From NCBI RefSeq assembly GCF_019654955.1, contig NZ_BPEV01000020.1, forward strand, positions 1 through 64,000: a stretch of 64,000 nucleotides of DNA. Direction: 5' to 3'. This stretch comes from Shewanella sp. KT0246. Its GTDB lineage: Bacteria; Pseudomonadota; Gammaproteobacteria; Enterobacterales; Shewanellaceae. The number at the start of each line of letters is the position of its first letter. Within the stretch, counting starts at the first letter, position 1. Made by a program: the position numbers and the translations under genes. The notes below the pieces were generated by a model. That model had not been told where the DNA came from and ran no database searches. It worked only from the letters and a program-made list of their open reading frames with translations. This document shows positions 1 to 9,203 of the stretch, piece by piece.

Positions 1-326
1 TTACTGCTTAGGTTAATAATATTGTTATTTAGGCAAACTATTTGTAACTTTATGAAGCAATTTCCGCTTTTTTATGTCAAATCTTGTTATTTTTCTACAG
101 TTTTAAGTCTTTGATTCTTATTGTGATGATTTATTTAAGCGCGATAAATTGTAACTTGATCAAATTATGATGATTAAAGATAACTTTTGTTAAATTTTCA
201 TTTATACTGCCTGCCAAAGCGCATAACAGCTCACTCTGATATTTATTCAGCAATTTGAATTATTGTGTGTTTTGACTGAATTTAACTTTATTTCGCCGTA
301 TAAATTGCCTCATTCAGGAACATAAA
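1..326. other. AT-rich intergenic region upstream of the malic enzyme gene
   Basis: No open reading frame of useful length is seen on either strand. The stretch is strongly AT-rich and presumably holds the promoter of the malic enzyme gene. A TATACT hexamer at 203-208 could be a -10 element, but no good -35 sits at the right distance. A Shine-Dalgarno-like AGGAAC lies just before the ATG at 327. The window begins here, so any upstream gene is not visible. Confidence 0.5.
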
Positions 327-1574
327 ATGTCTGATTTCCGCCAGCAAGCTCTCGATTATCATGAATTTCCAATTGCAGGTAAAACTGCAGTTAGCCTTAC
401 TAAACCTGCTCAAACGAGTCATGACTTGTCGCTGGCCTATAGTCCTGGTGTTGCTGAGCCTGTAAGAGAGATCGCGGCCAATCCAGATGATGCTTACCGT
501 TATACTAATAAAGGTAATACGGTTGCGGTAATATCAAATGGTACTGCTATTTTAGGTTTGGGTAACTTAGGTCCGTTAGCATCAAAACCTGTGATGGAAG
601 GTAAAGCGTTATTGTTTAAGCGTTTTGCTAATATCGATTCAACAGATATTGAAGTAAAGCACAGAACCACCGCTGATTTTATTAATACTGTTGAGTCAAT
701 CGCTGATACGTTTGGCGGTATTAACCTTGAAGACATCAAAGCGCCAGAGTGTTTTGAAATTGAGCGTGAACTGATCGCTCGTTGTAATGTGCCGGTATTT
801 CATGATGATCAGCATGGTACTGCGATTGTAACAACGGCAGGCATGATCAACGCTTTAGAAATCCAAGGTAAGAAAATTGAAGATGCTGTCTTTGTTTGTC
901 TTGGCGCAGGTGCAGCGGCTATTGCTTGTATGACTATGATGGTTAAGTGCGGCGCACAGCGTGAAAACGTATACATGCTAGATAGGCAAGGCGTTATTCA
1001 TACCCGTCGTGAGGACATTAATGAATATAAAGCTTTGTTTGCAAACAATACTGATAAGCGCACATTACAAGATGTGATTAAAGATGCAGATGCATTCTTA
1101 GGTTTATCGGGTGCTGACTTATTAACAGCTGAAGATATTGCATTAATGGCGCCAAACCCAGTTATTTTTGCTTGTTCAAACCCAGATCCAGAAATTAAGC
1201 CTGAGCTTGCTCATGCAACCCGTAGTGATTTGATCATGGGCACAGGTCGCAGTGACTACCCTAACCAAGTCAACAACGTACTTTGTTTCCCGTTTATCTT
1301 TAGAGGTGCATTAGATGTACGTGCTTCTGAAATCAACGATGAAATGAAAATTGCAGCGGTTAATGCATTAGCTGCGATTGCAAAAGAGCCAGTTCCAGCT
1401 GAAGTATTAGCAGCGTACCCAGACGTTAAATCAATGAGTTTTGGCCCTGAATATGTACTGCCTAAACCAATGGACCCTCGTTTATTGAAAAATATCGCTA
1501 GTGCGGTATCTCAAGCGGCCATTGATTCTGGTGTTGCTGTACTTAAGGCTGTGCCGACAGAATATAAGCTATAA
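327..1574 (+). CDS. NAD(P)-dependent malic enzyme (short form)
   Basis: Oxidatively decarboxylates malate to pyruvate with reduction of NAD(P), linking the TCA cycle to pyruvate in the cytoplasm. The 415-residue protein shows the N-terminal malic domain with the signatures SPGVAEPV and GLGNLGPLASKPVMEGK, the FHDDQHGTA motif at about residues 157-165, and a Rossmann glycine motif (LGAGAAAIA) opening the NAD-binding domain near residue 190. It has the length of short bacterial malic enzymes and lacks the phosphotransacetylase-like C-terminal domain of the long MaeB form. The gene stands alone: an AGGAAC ribosome site precedes the ATG and a strong hairpin terminator follows. Family assignment is firm; whether NAD or NADP is preferred cannot be read from the sequence. 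Confidence 0.93.
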   Translation: MSDFRQQALDYHEFPIAGKTAVSLTKPAQTSHDLSLAYSPGVAEPVREIAANPDDAYRYTNKGNTVAVISNGTAILGLGNLGPLASKPVMEGKALLFKRFANIDSTDIEVKHRTTADFINTVESIADTFGGINLEDIKAPECFEIERELIARCNVPVFHDDQHGTAIVTTAGMINALEIQGKKIEDAVFVCLGAGAAAIACMTMMVKCGAQRENVYMLDRQGVIHTRREDINEYKALFANNTDKRTLQDVIKDADAFLGLSGADLLTAEDIALMAPNPVIFACSNPDPEIKPELAHATRSDLIMGTGRSDYPNQVNNVLCFPFIFRGALDVRASEINDEMKIAAVNALAAIAKEPVPAEVLAAYPDVKSMSFGPEYVLPKPMDPRLLKNIASAVSQAAIDSGVAVLKAVPTEYKL

Positions 1575-1608
1575 ACGATTATTGAAGCTAAACAGCTGGA
1601 TATTGTTG

Positions 1609-1634
1609 AAAAAAAGGGCATTAGCCCTTTTTTT
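1609..1634 (+). terminator. Rho-independent terminator after malic enzyme
   Basis: A perfect 11-bp stem (1609-1619 with 1624-1634) has the core AAAAAAAGGGC, a four-base ATTA loop and a run of T on the 3' arm. It lies 35 bases past the malic enzyme stop and isolates that gene from mshH. Confidence 0.9.
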
Positions 1635-1776
1635 GTATCTAAAATAAAAACAACGCAGATAGAGTTTGCGTTTTGTTGGTTGCTACTGAATAATCGAGTT
1701 CAGTTAAGTGGATGTTATCGCTAGCCAATCGTTTAAAAAATGATAAACCGCATTGTGTTTTAGCAGGACGCTGATA

Positions 1777-3663
1777 ATGAAATTAACCAAAATTTTGACA
1801 AAAAAATTGACCAGTTTTTGGTTATTGTCGCTGACAGCGGTTGGCGCTATCTTTTTTATCGGCGCTTTAGTGAGTTTTGTGCAACTGACATACAAATTTC
1901 AGCAGCAAAAAGTCACTCAGTTAGAGTCCATGTTGGTGGAACATTATCAATCAGATAGCCATTGGGATTTGCACGCATGGTTGCCACCCATTTTGATTGC
2001 TTACAATGCTAATTCATTCAAACTTACTCAAGGTGACGAAATAGTATTTGAATATTATTCACCTACACCACAAAACAATCCCACCCTATATAAACACACC
2101 ATAGATACTAAAACAGATATTGCAATTGAGCTTAAATTGCCGCAACCGTATTTATTGCATCAATTGGGCTGGTATGAATATTTGATCTTGTTGGTATCGC
2201 TCATCGCTATAGTGTTATTTGTTCGCTATGGCTTGAGGTGGTTTACCCATGAGCTTGATGGTATCGAACAAATTGCCCTGCGCAGTAAACTGGTACTTGA
2301 AGGCGAACATACAGAAGCATTGAACTCTCCCGGTTCCGGCAGGCCGCGATTGATTAATCGTGCGATGACAAGACTGTTAGAGCAATTACAAGATGCGCAA
2401 AAGGAACGTGGTCGTTTCGATCAGTTTATTCGTTCAAAAACCTTTTTAGATCCCAGCACTCGTATTGGTAATCGCATTTTCTTTGAAAACCGTCTTGAAG
2501 CGTTAACTCATCATCACAGCATGATTGCCCATGGCGCAGTTATGCTGATTAATTTTGATGATTTAGATCTACTACAACAGCAAGAGGGTGATGAAGTTAT
2601 CAATGAGCAATTAAATGATCTAGTGCAAGCCATCACTAAGTTACTGCAACCCTATGAGGATGCAGTTTTTGCTCGTTACGATTTTAATCAATTCGCGATT
2701 GTTGTGCCGCAATCATCACTGGCTGAAGCAGATAGTTTAGCCAACAAATTGCTTAAACTAGGGATTAGCCAATTAAAGAATCAATCAGATACTCAAGATA
2801 ACTATGTGCACCTTGGCGCAGCTTTTTACAAAGCGGGAGATATGCAGGAGCAAGTGCTCGAAGAAGTTGAAATGGCACTGAAAGCGGCTCAACTGCAGCG
2901 CACCAATAATTGGTTTATGTACGATAAAGGCGCGGTCGATAAAGAGATTGCCAAGGGCTCCGTTCGTTGGAGAAGCTTCTTAGAAAATACTCTCGTTAAT
3001 CGTCGTTTTGTGGCGATCACAGAAAATGTTATCGACAGTGATGGGCATGCTTGCCACAAAGAAGCTTTTAGTCGAGCCATTGATAATCAAGGCAATGAAA
3101 TCAGAGCGACTTTGTTTATTCCCATGGCAAACAAGTGTGGCTTAATGCCTCAAGTTGAAAGGCAACTGATTGAGACTGTGTTATTTGAGCTGATGGCGAA
3201 TAATCAAGAAAGCTTTAGTATCAATTTAAGTTATGACTCACTGACTAGTCGCGCCTTTATGCGTTGGTTAAGAACCACTTTAATGGAACACCGTCCGCTG
3301 GCATCTCGGCTTATTTTTGAAGTCTCAGAAGATATTGTTGTTAAGCACCAACAAGCATTGGTCGAAAATTTGAATCTGCTTCGCAAAATAGGAGCTAGGT
3401 TATGTGTCGATCATGTTGGGTTGCAAGTTGTTGGCACTCATTACATACAAGAGTGTCATTTTGATTTGGTGAAATTACATCGTTCAATCATCCATCAAAT
3501 CCATCTTAAATCTGAGAATCAGCTGTTTATTCGAAGTTTGATTGGCGGGCTATATCGAGCTGAAGTTCAGGTCTTTGCTGAAGGCGTGACGAGTTTTGAA
3601 GAGTGGCAAACCCTGAAAATTTTAGGGGTGAGCGCAGCTCAAGGTGATTTTTTCAATCAGTAG
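1777..3663 (+). CDS. mshH: MshH / CsrD-like membrane protein with degenerate GGDEF and EAL domains
   Basis: First gene of the MSHA locus. The 628-residue protein has two membrane segments (about 14-38 and 134-152) around a periplasmic loop, then a HAMP-like region, a GGDEF-like domain (about 220-370) and an EAL-like domain (about 400-628). The GGDEF active-site motif is replaced by RYDFNQ at residues 300-305 and the EAL motif by EAF, so neither synthesis nor hydrolysis of c-di-GMP is expected. E. coli CsrD, the relative of this family, instead promotes turnover of the CsrB/C small RNAs. I start at the ATG at 1777, because AGGA at 1765-1768 is well placed for it; an in-frame ATG at 1753 would add eight residues. 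It ends 410 bases before mshI and may be transcribed separately. Confidence 0.88.
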   Translation: MKLTKILTKKLTSFWLLSLTAVGAIFFIGALVSFVQLTYKFQQQKVTQLESMLVEHYQSDSHWDLHAWLPPILIAYNANSFKLTQGDEIVFEYYSPTPQNNPTLYKHTIDTKTDIAIELKLPQPYLLHQLGWYEYLILLVSLIAIVLFVRYGLRWFTHELDGIEQIALRSKLVLEGEHTEALNSPGSGRPRLINRAMTRLLEQLQDAQKERGRFDQFIRSKTFLDPSTRIGNRIFFENRLEALTHHHSMIAHGAVMLINFDDLDLLQQQEGDEVINEQLNDLVQAITKLLQPYEDAVFARYDFNQFAIVVPQSSLAEADSLANKLLKLGISQLKNQSDTQDNYVHLGAAFYKAGDMQEQVLEEVEMALKAAQLQRTNNWFMYDKGAVDKEIAKGSVRWRSFLENTLVNRRFVAITENVIDSDGHACHKEAFSRAIDNQGNEIRATLFIPMANKCGLMPQVERQLIETVLFELMANNQESFSINLSYDSLTSRAFMRWLRTTLMEHRPLASRLIFEVSEDIVVKHQQALVENLNLLRKIGARLCVDHVGLQVVGTHYIQECHFDLVKLHRSIIHQIHLKSENQLFIRSLIGGLYRAEVQVFAEGVTSFEEWQTLKILGVSAAQGDFFNQ

Positions 3664-4073
3664 CGGCTCCATACCATTCTATCTCTAAATACAACGACGC
3701 TATTAACTTGGTACGAGTTTTGTATTCTTTTTCTAACACGTCAACTTTATACAATTTAATAACCAACTACGTTAGTAAATTGCAAATTTGTTATGGGTGT
3801 GAATCTTGAGAATAAATAAATAACATTCTATCTTAAGTGTATACACTTTTTTTGATGTTATTTTTCTATAAAATTAAGTGATTAGCGGTTAATATGTCAT
3901 ATGATGTTTTTTTGACATGCTTTTTGATGTTAACTGTTCCTTATGTTACATGTTTGTTGGGGCTGGCTGTTTTATCATAGGTTGTATTGTTAAGTGGTTG
4001 TCACCTGATTTTGTCATTTGTATCGTCTCATATGTATTGTTTCTTCGCTGAATATCAAGGCACAGGTTTTTGA
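3664..4073. other. Intergenic region between mshH and mshI, probable msh operon promoter region
   Basis: There is no gene in these 410 bases. The region is very AT-rich and probably carries the promoter for the mshI-mshG run. It holds a perfect 14-bp palindrome, AAGTGTATACACTT at 3835-3848, followed by a T run to 3853. This could be an operator or a weak terminator for mshH. A TTGACA at 3912-3917 has no convincing -10 partner. Confidence 0.5.
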
Positions 4074-5003
4074 ATGAATAATGGTTTTTTAAGTAAGTTA
4101 GCATTCTGGCGCCAAACTCAAGCATCTAGTGAACTTGGGTTATATATCAGTGCAGATTCAATTTATGTATATCAAGGTGAAATACAAGACAGCAGTAAAC
4201 AAGTTTCTGATTCTGCACTCCAAAGCCACATAAAGTCTGAGTTTTCTGGGGTAACTAAAAAAATTGCTTTTAACGGTGAGGATTGGCTAGAAGCATTTGC
4301 TGAGATAAAAGGTATTTTCGGCAATGCAAAACTACAAATTGTATTGGGTGAGTCATTTTATCAACTCATTGTTGCTGATAAACCTAATGTCGAAGCAAAC
4401 GAGCTTAACCAAGCCTTGTTGTGGTCAGTGAAAGATTTAGCCACTGAACCTGTTACTAATATTCAATTGGATTACTTTGAATCGTCGCTGACCAATACTG
4501 GCAAAATCAATGTAGTGGTTGCCAATAAAATGCAGCTCTCTGCCTTGGCTCAAGCCTGTGAACAACAAGGCTTTACCATTGAAGGGATCAGTGTTGAAGA
4601 GTTAGCTATGCCGCTGTTATTCGATGATGCTGCAACGCACATGGTTGTTAGCCATGTGCCAGAACATGACTTACTTCTGACGGTAGTGAAACAAGGTGAA
4701 TTGCTGATGCAACGTCGAGTGAGGGGGTTTGCTCAAATCGACAAAGCGACTGCTGCAGATATTCAATATGGAATAGCGGATAACTTGAGCTTAGAAATAC
4801 AAAGATCAATGGATTATTTCGAAAGCCAATTGCGACAAGCACCCGTTGGCTCGATTGACTTATTTTTAGATGGTGAATCAGAAACATTAGTCCCGTTAGT
4901 TTCGCAAAATTTTAATCAAAAAGTCATTACCACAGAGCATGATTCAGTGACTGAACACCTAGCATTTATGGCTTTCAAACAATTAACTGGAGGTGAAGCA
5001 TGA
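4074..5003 (+). CDS. mshI: MSHA biogenesis protein MshI (PilM-like)
   Basis: A cytoplasmic actin-like assembly protein of the pilus inner-membrane platform, 309 residues. It corresponds to PilM of type IVa pili, which recruits the PilN/PilO pair. Assignment rests on position directly before a PilN-like and a PilO-like gene and on overall PilM-like character; there is no signal peptide or membrane segment. Its stop overlaps the next start by four bases (ATGA at 5000-5003), so the two are translationally coupled. It opens the long co-directional block that runs through mshG. The sequence of this family is poorly conserved, so the call leans on synteny. Confidence 0.85.
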   Translation: MNNGFLSKLAFWRQTQASSELGLYISADSIYVYQGEIQDSSKQVSDSALQSHIKSEFSGVTKKIAFNGEDWLEAFAEIKGIFGNAKLQIVLGESFYQLIVADKPNVEANELNQALLWSVKDLATEPVTNIQLDYFESSLTNTGKINVVVANKMQLSALAQACEQQGFTIEGISVEELAMPLLFDDAATHMVVSHVPEHDLLLTVVKQGELLMQRRVRGFAQIDKATAADIQYGIADNLSLEIQRSMDYFESQLRQAPVGSIDLFLDGESETLVPLVSQNFNQKVITTEHDSVTEHLAFMAFKQLTGGEA

Positions 5004-5602
5004 TAAAAACCACAGTTAACCTCTTTAGCGCTGACTTATTACCTGCAAAGCTGCGTCTGTCATTTCAAACATTGATGTTGATGGTTGGAGGATTAGTATT
5101 AATCAGTATTTTGAGTTGGTCGATTGGCTATTGGCTGGTTTCTAGTCTTGAAGCGGATATGGCGAAAGTGTCGGCTGAAAAATCACAGTTAGATATTCAA
5201 AAACAACAGCTTGAACAACAAATCGCTAATCGCGCACCTGATCCTGAACTGGTTACAAGGGTAGAACTAGAGCAGCAACGTTTAGAGTTAAAGAAGCTGT
5301 TATCAACGGAATTAAACCAACGGGATAATGTGATTAGTCGCGGTTATTCAAATTTATTAACTGATTTAGCCAGCGTATCAGATGGCTCTGTTTGGCTTAG
5401 CCGAATTGCTGTTAACGAACAACGTTTTGAGTTTGAAGGTTTTGGCGCGAAACCGCAGAGCATTCCTAAATGGGTCGAAGCATTAAAGCACACTGACACA
5501 TTAAAAGGTTATGCCTTTGCAACAATGACGATGGACCGTGGTGAATCGCAACCACTGGCTTTTAAACTATCGAGTGCTCCAGAAGTGGAGGCTAAGCAAT
5601 GA
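5000..5602 (+). CDS. PilN-like MSHA inner-membrane platform protein
   Basis: A 200-residue bitopic inner-membrane protein: a short cytoplasmic N-terminus with the NLFSADLLP motif that in PilN proteins contacts PilM, a membrane segment at about 24-48, a periplasmic coiled coil rich in Q, L and E at about 50-78, then a ferredoxin-like periplasmic domain. It should pair with MshJ (PilO-like) to align the pilus machinery. It overlaps mshI by four bases and mshJ by four bases (5599-5602). Annotations often call this gene MshI2; I leave the symbol blank because naming differs among genomes. Confidence 0.82.
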   Translation: MIKTTVNLFSADLLPAKLRLSFQTLMLMVGGLVLISILSWSIGYWLVSSLEADMAKVSAEKSQLDIQKQQLEQQIANRAPDPELVTRVELEQQRLELKKLLSTELNQRDNVISRGYSNLLTDLASVSDGSVWLSRIAVNEQRFEFEGFGAKPQSIPKWVEALKHTDTLKGYAFATMTMDRGESQPLAFKLSSAPEVEAKQ

Positions 5603-6249
5603 AACAGTTTTGGCACCAGTTAGAATCCAAATTTAATGTTCTTAGCCAGCGAGAGCGAGTTTTAATTTGTGTGGCAGCACTAGTGGTTATTGGCATGGTG
5701 GTTTATCTGCCTGTTGAAAGTGTTTTCAAAGAGAGGCAGAAACTGTCAAGACAGTTGGTTCAAATTGAAACTGAAAATAATGTATCAAGCCAACAAATTG
5801 ATCTTTATCAGCAGCGCTTAGCAATGGATCCTAATACGGACTACCGAAATCGTTTGACCCATATCGAGCAACAAACACAATTAATTGATGCTGACTTAGA
5901 TGCGCAGATGGTGTCTATGGTGCCCGCCAGTTATATGCCGACAGTGTTGACTAATTTACTTGGTAATGTGCAAGGGGTTAAGTTGCTTTCTTTTGGCTCT
6001 ATCGCCCCGACGCCACTCTTACAGGTGGGTGAAGAACATAAAATGAACCTATACAGCCACGGGATTAAATTGACCCTTGAAGGTAGCTACTTTTCCATTC
6101 TTAAATTTGTTGAGTCAATAGAAGCGATGCCAGATAAATTATACTGGAAACGGCTTAATTATCATGTTGATAAACACCCTAATGCGACGGTTGAATTAGA
6201 GCTTTATACCTTGAGTATTAATAAGGAGTTTATCAGTGTTGCAGAATAA
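5599..6249 (+). CDS. mshJ: MSHA biogenesis protein MshJ (PilO-like)
   Basis: A 216-residue inner-membrane protein with one membrane segment at about 20-38, a predicted coiled coil (about 40-75) and a periplasmic PilO/GspM-like domain. It is expected to dimerise with the preceding PilN-like protein and connect the cytoplasmic ATPase platform to the secretin through MshK. It overlaps the PilN-like gene by four bases and mshK by 14 bases. Assignment comes from topology, size and position between PilN-like and MshK genes. Confidence 0.85.
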   Translation: MKQFWHQLESKFNVLSQRERVLICVAALVVIGMVVYLPVESVFKERQKLSRQLVQIETENNVSSQQIDLYQQRLAMDPNTDYRNRLTHIEQQTQLIDADLDAQMVSMVPASYMPTVLTNLLGNVQGVKLLSFGSIAPTPLLQVGEEHKMNLYSHGIKLTLEGSYFSILKFVESIEAMPDKLYWKRLNYHVDKHPNATVELELYTLSINKEFISVAE

Positions 6250-6556
6250 ACCGATTTTTATACTCATATCATTGAGCTTGCTAGGGGCGAGCTTCTTAAG
6301 CCATAGCAAAGCATTAAGAGACCCAACTTTACCAGGTCAAGGCTATGTCACCGTGTCAGGGAACGCTGAACGAGCTGATTCATTAGTACTTAATAGTATT
6401 GTAAACAGCGCTAAGCCACATGCTGTCATTAATAACAAAATCTTATTCGTTGGCGATCGTATTGATGGGATAAGAATTGAATATATCGGAAAAAGCTACG
6501 TTAATTTGTCAGATGGACGAAAACTTAAGTTATTTCAATCGATAACAGAGCGATAG
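6236..6556 (+). CDS. mshK: MSHA biogenesis protein MshK (PilP-like)
   Basis: A small protein of 106 residues with a hydrophobic N-terminal segment (about 7-22) followed by a short periplasmic domain containing the DPTLPG motif near residue 31. It resembles PilP/GspC linkers that couple the inner-membrane platform to the secretin. The start is a GTG at 6236, chosen because AAGGAG at 6223-6228 is seven bases upstream and no closer ATG fits. It lies inside the end of mshJ, so translation is coupled. It directly precedes the secretin gene mshL, which fits this role. Confidence 0.82.
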   Translation: MLQNKPIFILISLSLLGASFLSHSKALRDPTLPGQGYVTVSGNAERADSLVLNSIVNSAKPHAVINNKILFVGDRIDGIRIEYIGKSYVNLSDGRKLKLFQSITER

Positions 6557-6569
6557 GACAAGAATAATA

Positions 6570-8246
6570 ATGAATTTAATAAAATATATGACCCCTCTGC
6601 TATCTCTTTGTTTGCTTGGTTGTCAAACCACAGATAGACCAGATCCTACGACATCAAAAGCTGAATTGACTCAGTCTTTAGCTGAAGCACAAACTGCTCA
6701 AACTGTGGTACCGCCGCCAGCGCAAATGCCTGAAGAAGTGCTGCGTGAGTTAAACGGGTCAAGTTTATTAGGCAGTGCAAGTCCTGTTCTACCAAAAGAG
6801 CGCCGCTTTGATGTGTCAGCAAATGATGTCGAAGCAAAAGTGTTTTTTCCAAGTTTAGTCCAAGGTACACCGTTAAGTGTGGCAGTACATCCGGATGTAA
6901 CGGGCACAATCTCAATCTCTTTGAATGGGGTAACGCTTTCGGAAGTGATTAAAGTTGTAGAAGATATCTATGGTTACGAAGTGAGCCGAGAAGGGCGTAT
7001 TTTACGTATTTTCCCATCGGGCATGCGCACCGAAACTTATCCGCTGAATTATCTCTATATGGAGCGCGAAGGCTTGTCGCTTACTTCTGTCAGTTCCGGT
7101 CGTATTTCTGATGGTAACGATAACTCCAATTCGAATTCAAATAACAACTCTTCGAGTAATAGCAGCTCTAATAGCAATAATAATTCCAGTAACAGCAATA
7201 ATAGCGATAACACCGATAATACTAATGGCACATTTATCCGCTCAACAACCAAAACCAATTTTTGGGGTGAGTTAGAAAAAACCTTAGTGTCCATTATTGG
7301 TAATACTGGCGGAGGTCGTCAGGTGGTTATTACACCACAAGCTGGTTTGGTAACAGTGCGTGCTTATCCTGATGAGTTACGCCAAGTCAGTACCTTTTTG
7401 ACTAAAGCGGAAACTCATTTACAACGCCAAGTTATTTTAGAAGCTAAGATTCTTGAAGTGACACTTTCTGACGGTTATCAGCAAGGTATTCAGTGGGATA
7501 ATGTGTTAGGTCATGCAGGTAGCACAGACATTAACTTTGGAACATCTCCAGGTTCAGGGTTAAGTGATCCAATTACAAATGTGATTGGTGGGGTGACTTC
7601 AATCAGCTTAACAGGTACCGACTTTAGTACCATGATTAGCTTATTGGATACTCAAGGCGACGTAGACGTGCTTTCTAGCCCGCGTGTTACAGCATCAAAT
7701 AACCAAAAAGCAGTGATTAAAGTGGGTAATGATGAGTACTTTGTTACTGATGTGTCTTCGACAACTGTTGCAGGTACAACGCCAGTAACAACCCCACAAG
7801 TGGAACTAACGCCATTTTTCTCTGGTATTGCATTGGATGTGACGCCTCAAATTGATGCAGAAGGTAATGTGTTATTGCACGTGCATCCGTCAGTTATTGA
7901 TGTTTCAGAGCAAGTTAAAGAAATTAAAGTGAGTGGTTCTAGCCTTGAATTACCATTAGCGCAGAGTGAGATCCGCGAATCAGATACTGTCATTAAAGCG
8001 TCTTCAGGCGACGTCGTTGTGATTGGTGGTTTGATGAAGAGTGAGAACATTGAAGCAATCTCGAAAGTCCCGTTACTGGGTGATATTCCTTTCTTAGGTG
8101 AGGCCTTTACTAATCGCAGCAAATCGACAGTTAAGACTGAGCTTATCATTATGCTAAAACCTACTGTAGTAGGCGCTGATACTTGGACTAATGAACTGCA
8201 ACGTTCTAAAGACTTATTAGATCGTTGGTACCCTGAGCAGGAGTAA
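6570..8246 (+). CDS. mshL: MSHA pilus outer-membrane secretin MshL
   Basis: Forms the outer-membrane pore through which the MSHA pilus passes. The 558-residue protein starts with a lipoprotein signal (CLLGC, lipidated Cys18), has an STN/N0-type domain at about 80-150, a further periplasmic domain, and the C-terminal secretin beta-domain with the hallmark VPLLGDIPFLGEAF motif near residue 507. Residues 182-220 are almost entirely Asn and Ser, a low-complexity linker that splits the periplasmic domains. It follows mshK by 13 bases and is followed by mshM after 24 bases. Function is firm from the secretin signature and synteny. Confidence 0.93.
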   Translation: MNLIKYMTPLLSLCLLGCQTTDRPDPTTSKAELTQSLAEAQTAQTVVPPPAQMPEEVLRELNGSSLLGSASPVLPKERRFDVSANDVEAKVFFPSLVQGTPLSVAVHPDVTGTISISLNGVTLSEVIKVVEDIYGYEVSREGRILRIFPSGMRTETYPLNYLYMEREGLSLTSVSSGRISDGNDNSNSNSNNNSSSNSSSNSNNNSSNSNNSDNTDNTNGTFIRSTTKTNFWGELEKTLVSIIGNTGGGRQVVITPQAGLVTVRAYPDELRQVSTFLTKAETHLQRQVILEAKILEVTLSDGYQQGIQWDNVLGHAGSTDINFGTSPGSGLSDPITNVIGGVTSISLTGTDFSTMISLLDTQGDVDVLSSPRVTASNNQKAVIKVGNDEYFVTDVSSTTVAGTTPVTTPQVELTPFFSGIALDVTPQIDAEGNVLLHVHPSVIDVSEQVKEIKVSGSSLELPLAQSEIRESDTVIKASSGDVVVIGGLMKSENIEAISKVPLLGDIPFLGEAFTNRSKSTVKTELIIMLKPTVVGADTWTNELQRSKDLLDRWYPEQE

Positions 8247-8270
8247 CGGTTTACACCGTTAATTAATGCC

Positions 8271-9203
8271 ATGTATCAGCAACATTTTGGGCTAGAGCAA
8301 TTACCCTTTACGTTAACCCCAAATACGAAATTCTTTTTTGGGTTAACCCCTCATGTTGAGGCGCTTCAGGTATTGCAAACTGCCATCGAAAATGGCGAAG
8401 GCTTCATTAAGGTTACTGGTGAAGTAGGAACTGGCAAGACACTTATTTGTCGTAAATTGTTAAATGAATTACCTGATAATTACCAATGTGCTTATGTTCC
8501 CAACCCGTATCTTACCCCAGAAGAATTACGTTGGGCTTTAGCTACAGAGTTAGGTCTAGCATTAGAAGATAAACTTAATCAGCAACAGCTGACAGTTCTG
8601 ATTCAGAACCGTTTATTGGAACTCAATACTCAAGGGTTAAAAGTCATTCTAGTGCTGGATGAGGCGCAAGCTTTACCGAACGAGAGCTTAGAAACATTAA
8701 GACTATTTACTAATTTAGAAACTGAAAGTACTAAATTAATTCAAGTTGTGTTATTTGGTCAGCCGGAACTTGATAACCGACTACAAGATAGAAAATTAAG
8801 ACAATTAAAGCAGCGGATAACTTTTAGCTACAGTTTACGTCCTTTATTGTGGGATGAAATTCAAGCCTATATTGATTATCGCTTGGGTATTGCTGGTTAT
8901 CAAGGTGAGTCCTTATTTAGTGATAAAGACATTCAGTTAGTATCAAAAGCGGCTAGAGGTATACCTCGTTTGGTTAATGTTATTGCCAATAAAGCCCTTT
9001 TATTATGTTTTGCTGAAGGTGGTAAGAAAGTACTTACGAAACATTGTAAAGCGGCCATCGTCGATACTGAAGATGCCGACCAAATACACATTAAAGATCA
9101 AAACATAGGATGGTTAACCGTTTTATTTATCATCGGCGCTTCACTGGTAATGCTATTGGTTATCGATGTTGACTGGTTATTGAAGTTAAGAGAGTCAATA
9201 TGA
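8271..9203 (+). CDS. mshM: MSHA biogenesis ATPase MshM (ExeA-like AAA protein)
   Basis: An AAA ATPase of the ExeA/GspA type, 310 residues, with the typical opening HFGLEQLPF. Walker A is GEVGTGKT at residues 50-57, Walker B is VILVLDEAQ, and a single membrane segment sits near the C-terminus (about 281-300). ExeA-type proteins help secretins assemble across peptidoglycan, and the gene follows the secretin gene here. The carboxy end overlaps mshN by four bases. No clear ribosome site precedes the ATG, so translation may depend on ribosomes arriving from mshL. Confidence 0.9.
   Translation: MYQQHFGLEQLPFTLTPNTKFFFGLTPHVEALQVLQTAIENGEGFIKVTGEVGTGKTLICRKLLNELPDNYQCAYVPNPYLTPEELRWALATELGLALEDKLNQQQLTVLIQNRLLELNTQGLKVILVLDEAQALPNESLETLRLFTNLETESTKLIQVVLFGQPELDNRLQDRKLRQLKQRITFSYSLRPLLWDEIQAYIDYRLGIAGYQGESLFSDKDIQLVSKAARGIPRLVNVIANKALLLCFAEGGKKVLTKHCKAAIVDTEDADQIHIKDQNIGWLTVLFIIGASLVMLLVIDVDWLLKLRESI

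Noticed and set aside
154..175. CRP- or FNR-like site upstream of malic enzyme (around TTGATCAA)
   Set aside because: Only one half matches the CRP consensus, and the FNR spacing is wrong; not strong enough to list.
3912..3946. TTGACA-led promoter before mshI
   Set aside because: The -35 is perfect but no -10-like hexamer sits 16-18 bases downstream.
7055..7294. Leucine-rich minus-strand ORF of 79 codons
   Set aside because: It is the antisense image of the Asn/Ser tract in mshL; AAT/AGC repeats read backwards give Leu-rich codons.
7847..8272. Minus-strand ORF of 141 codons opposite the end of mshL
   Set aside because: It lies antisense to a conserved secretin domain, has no ribosome site and no recognisable product.
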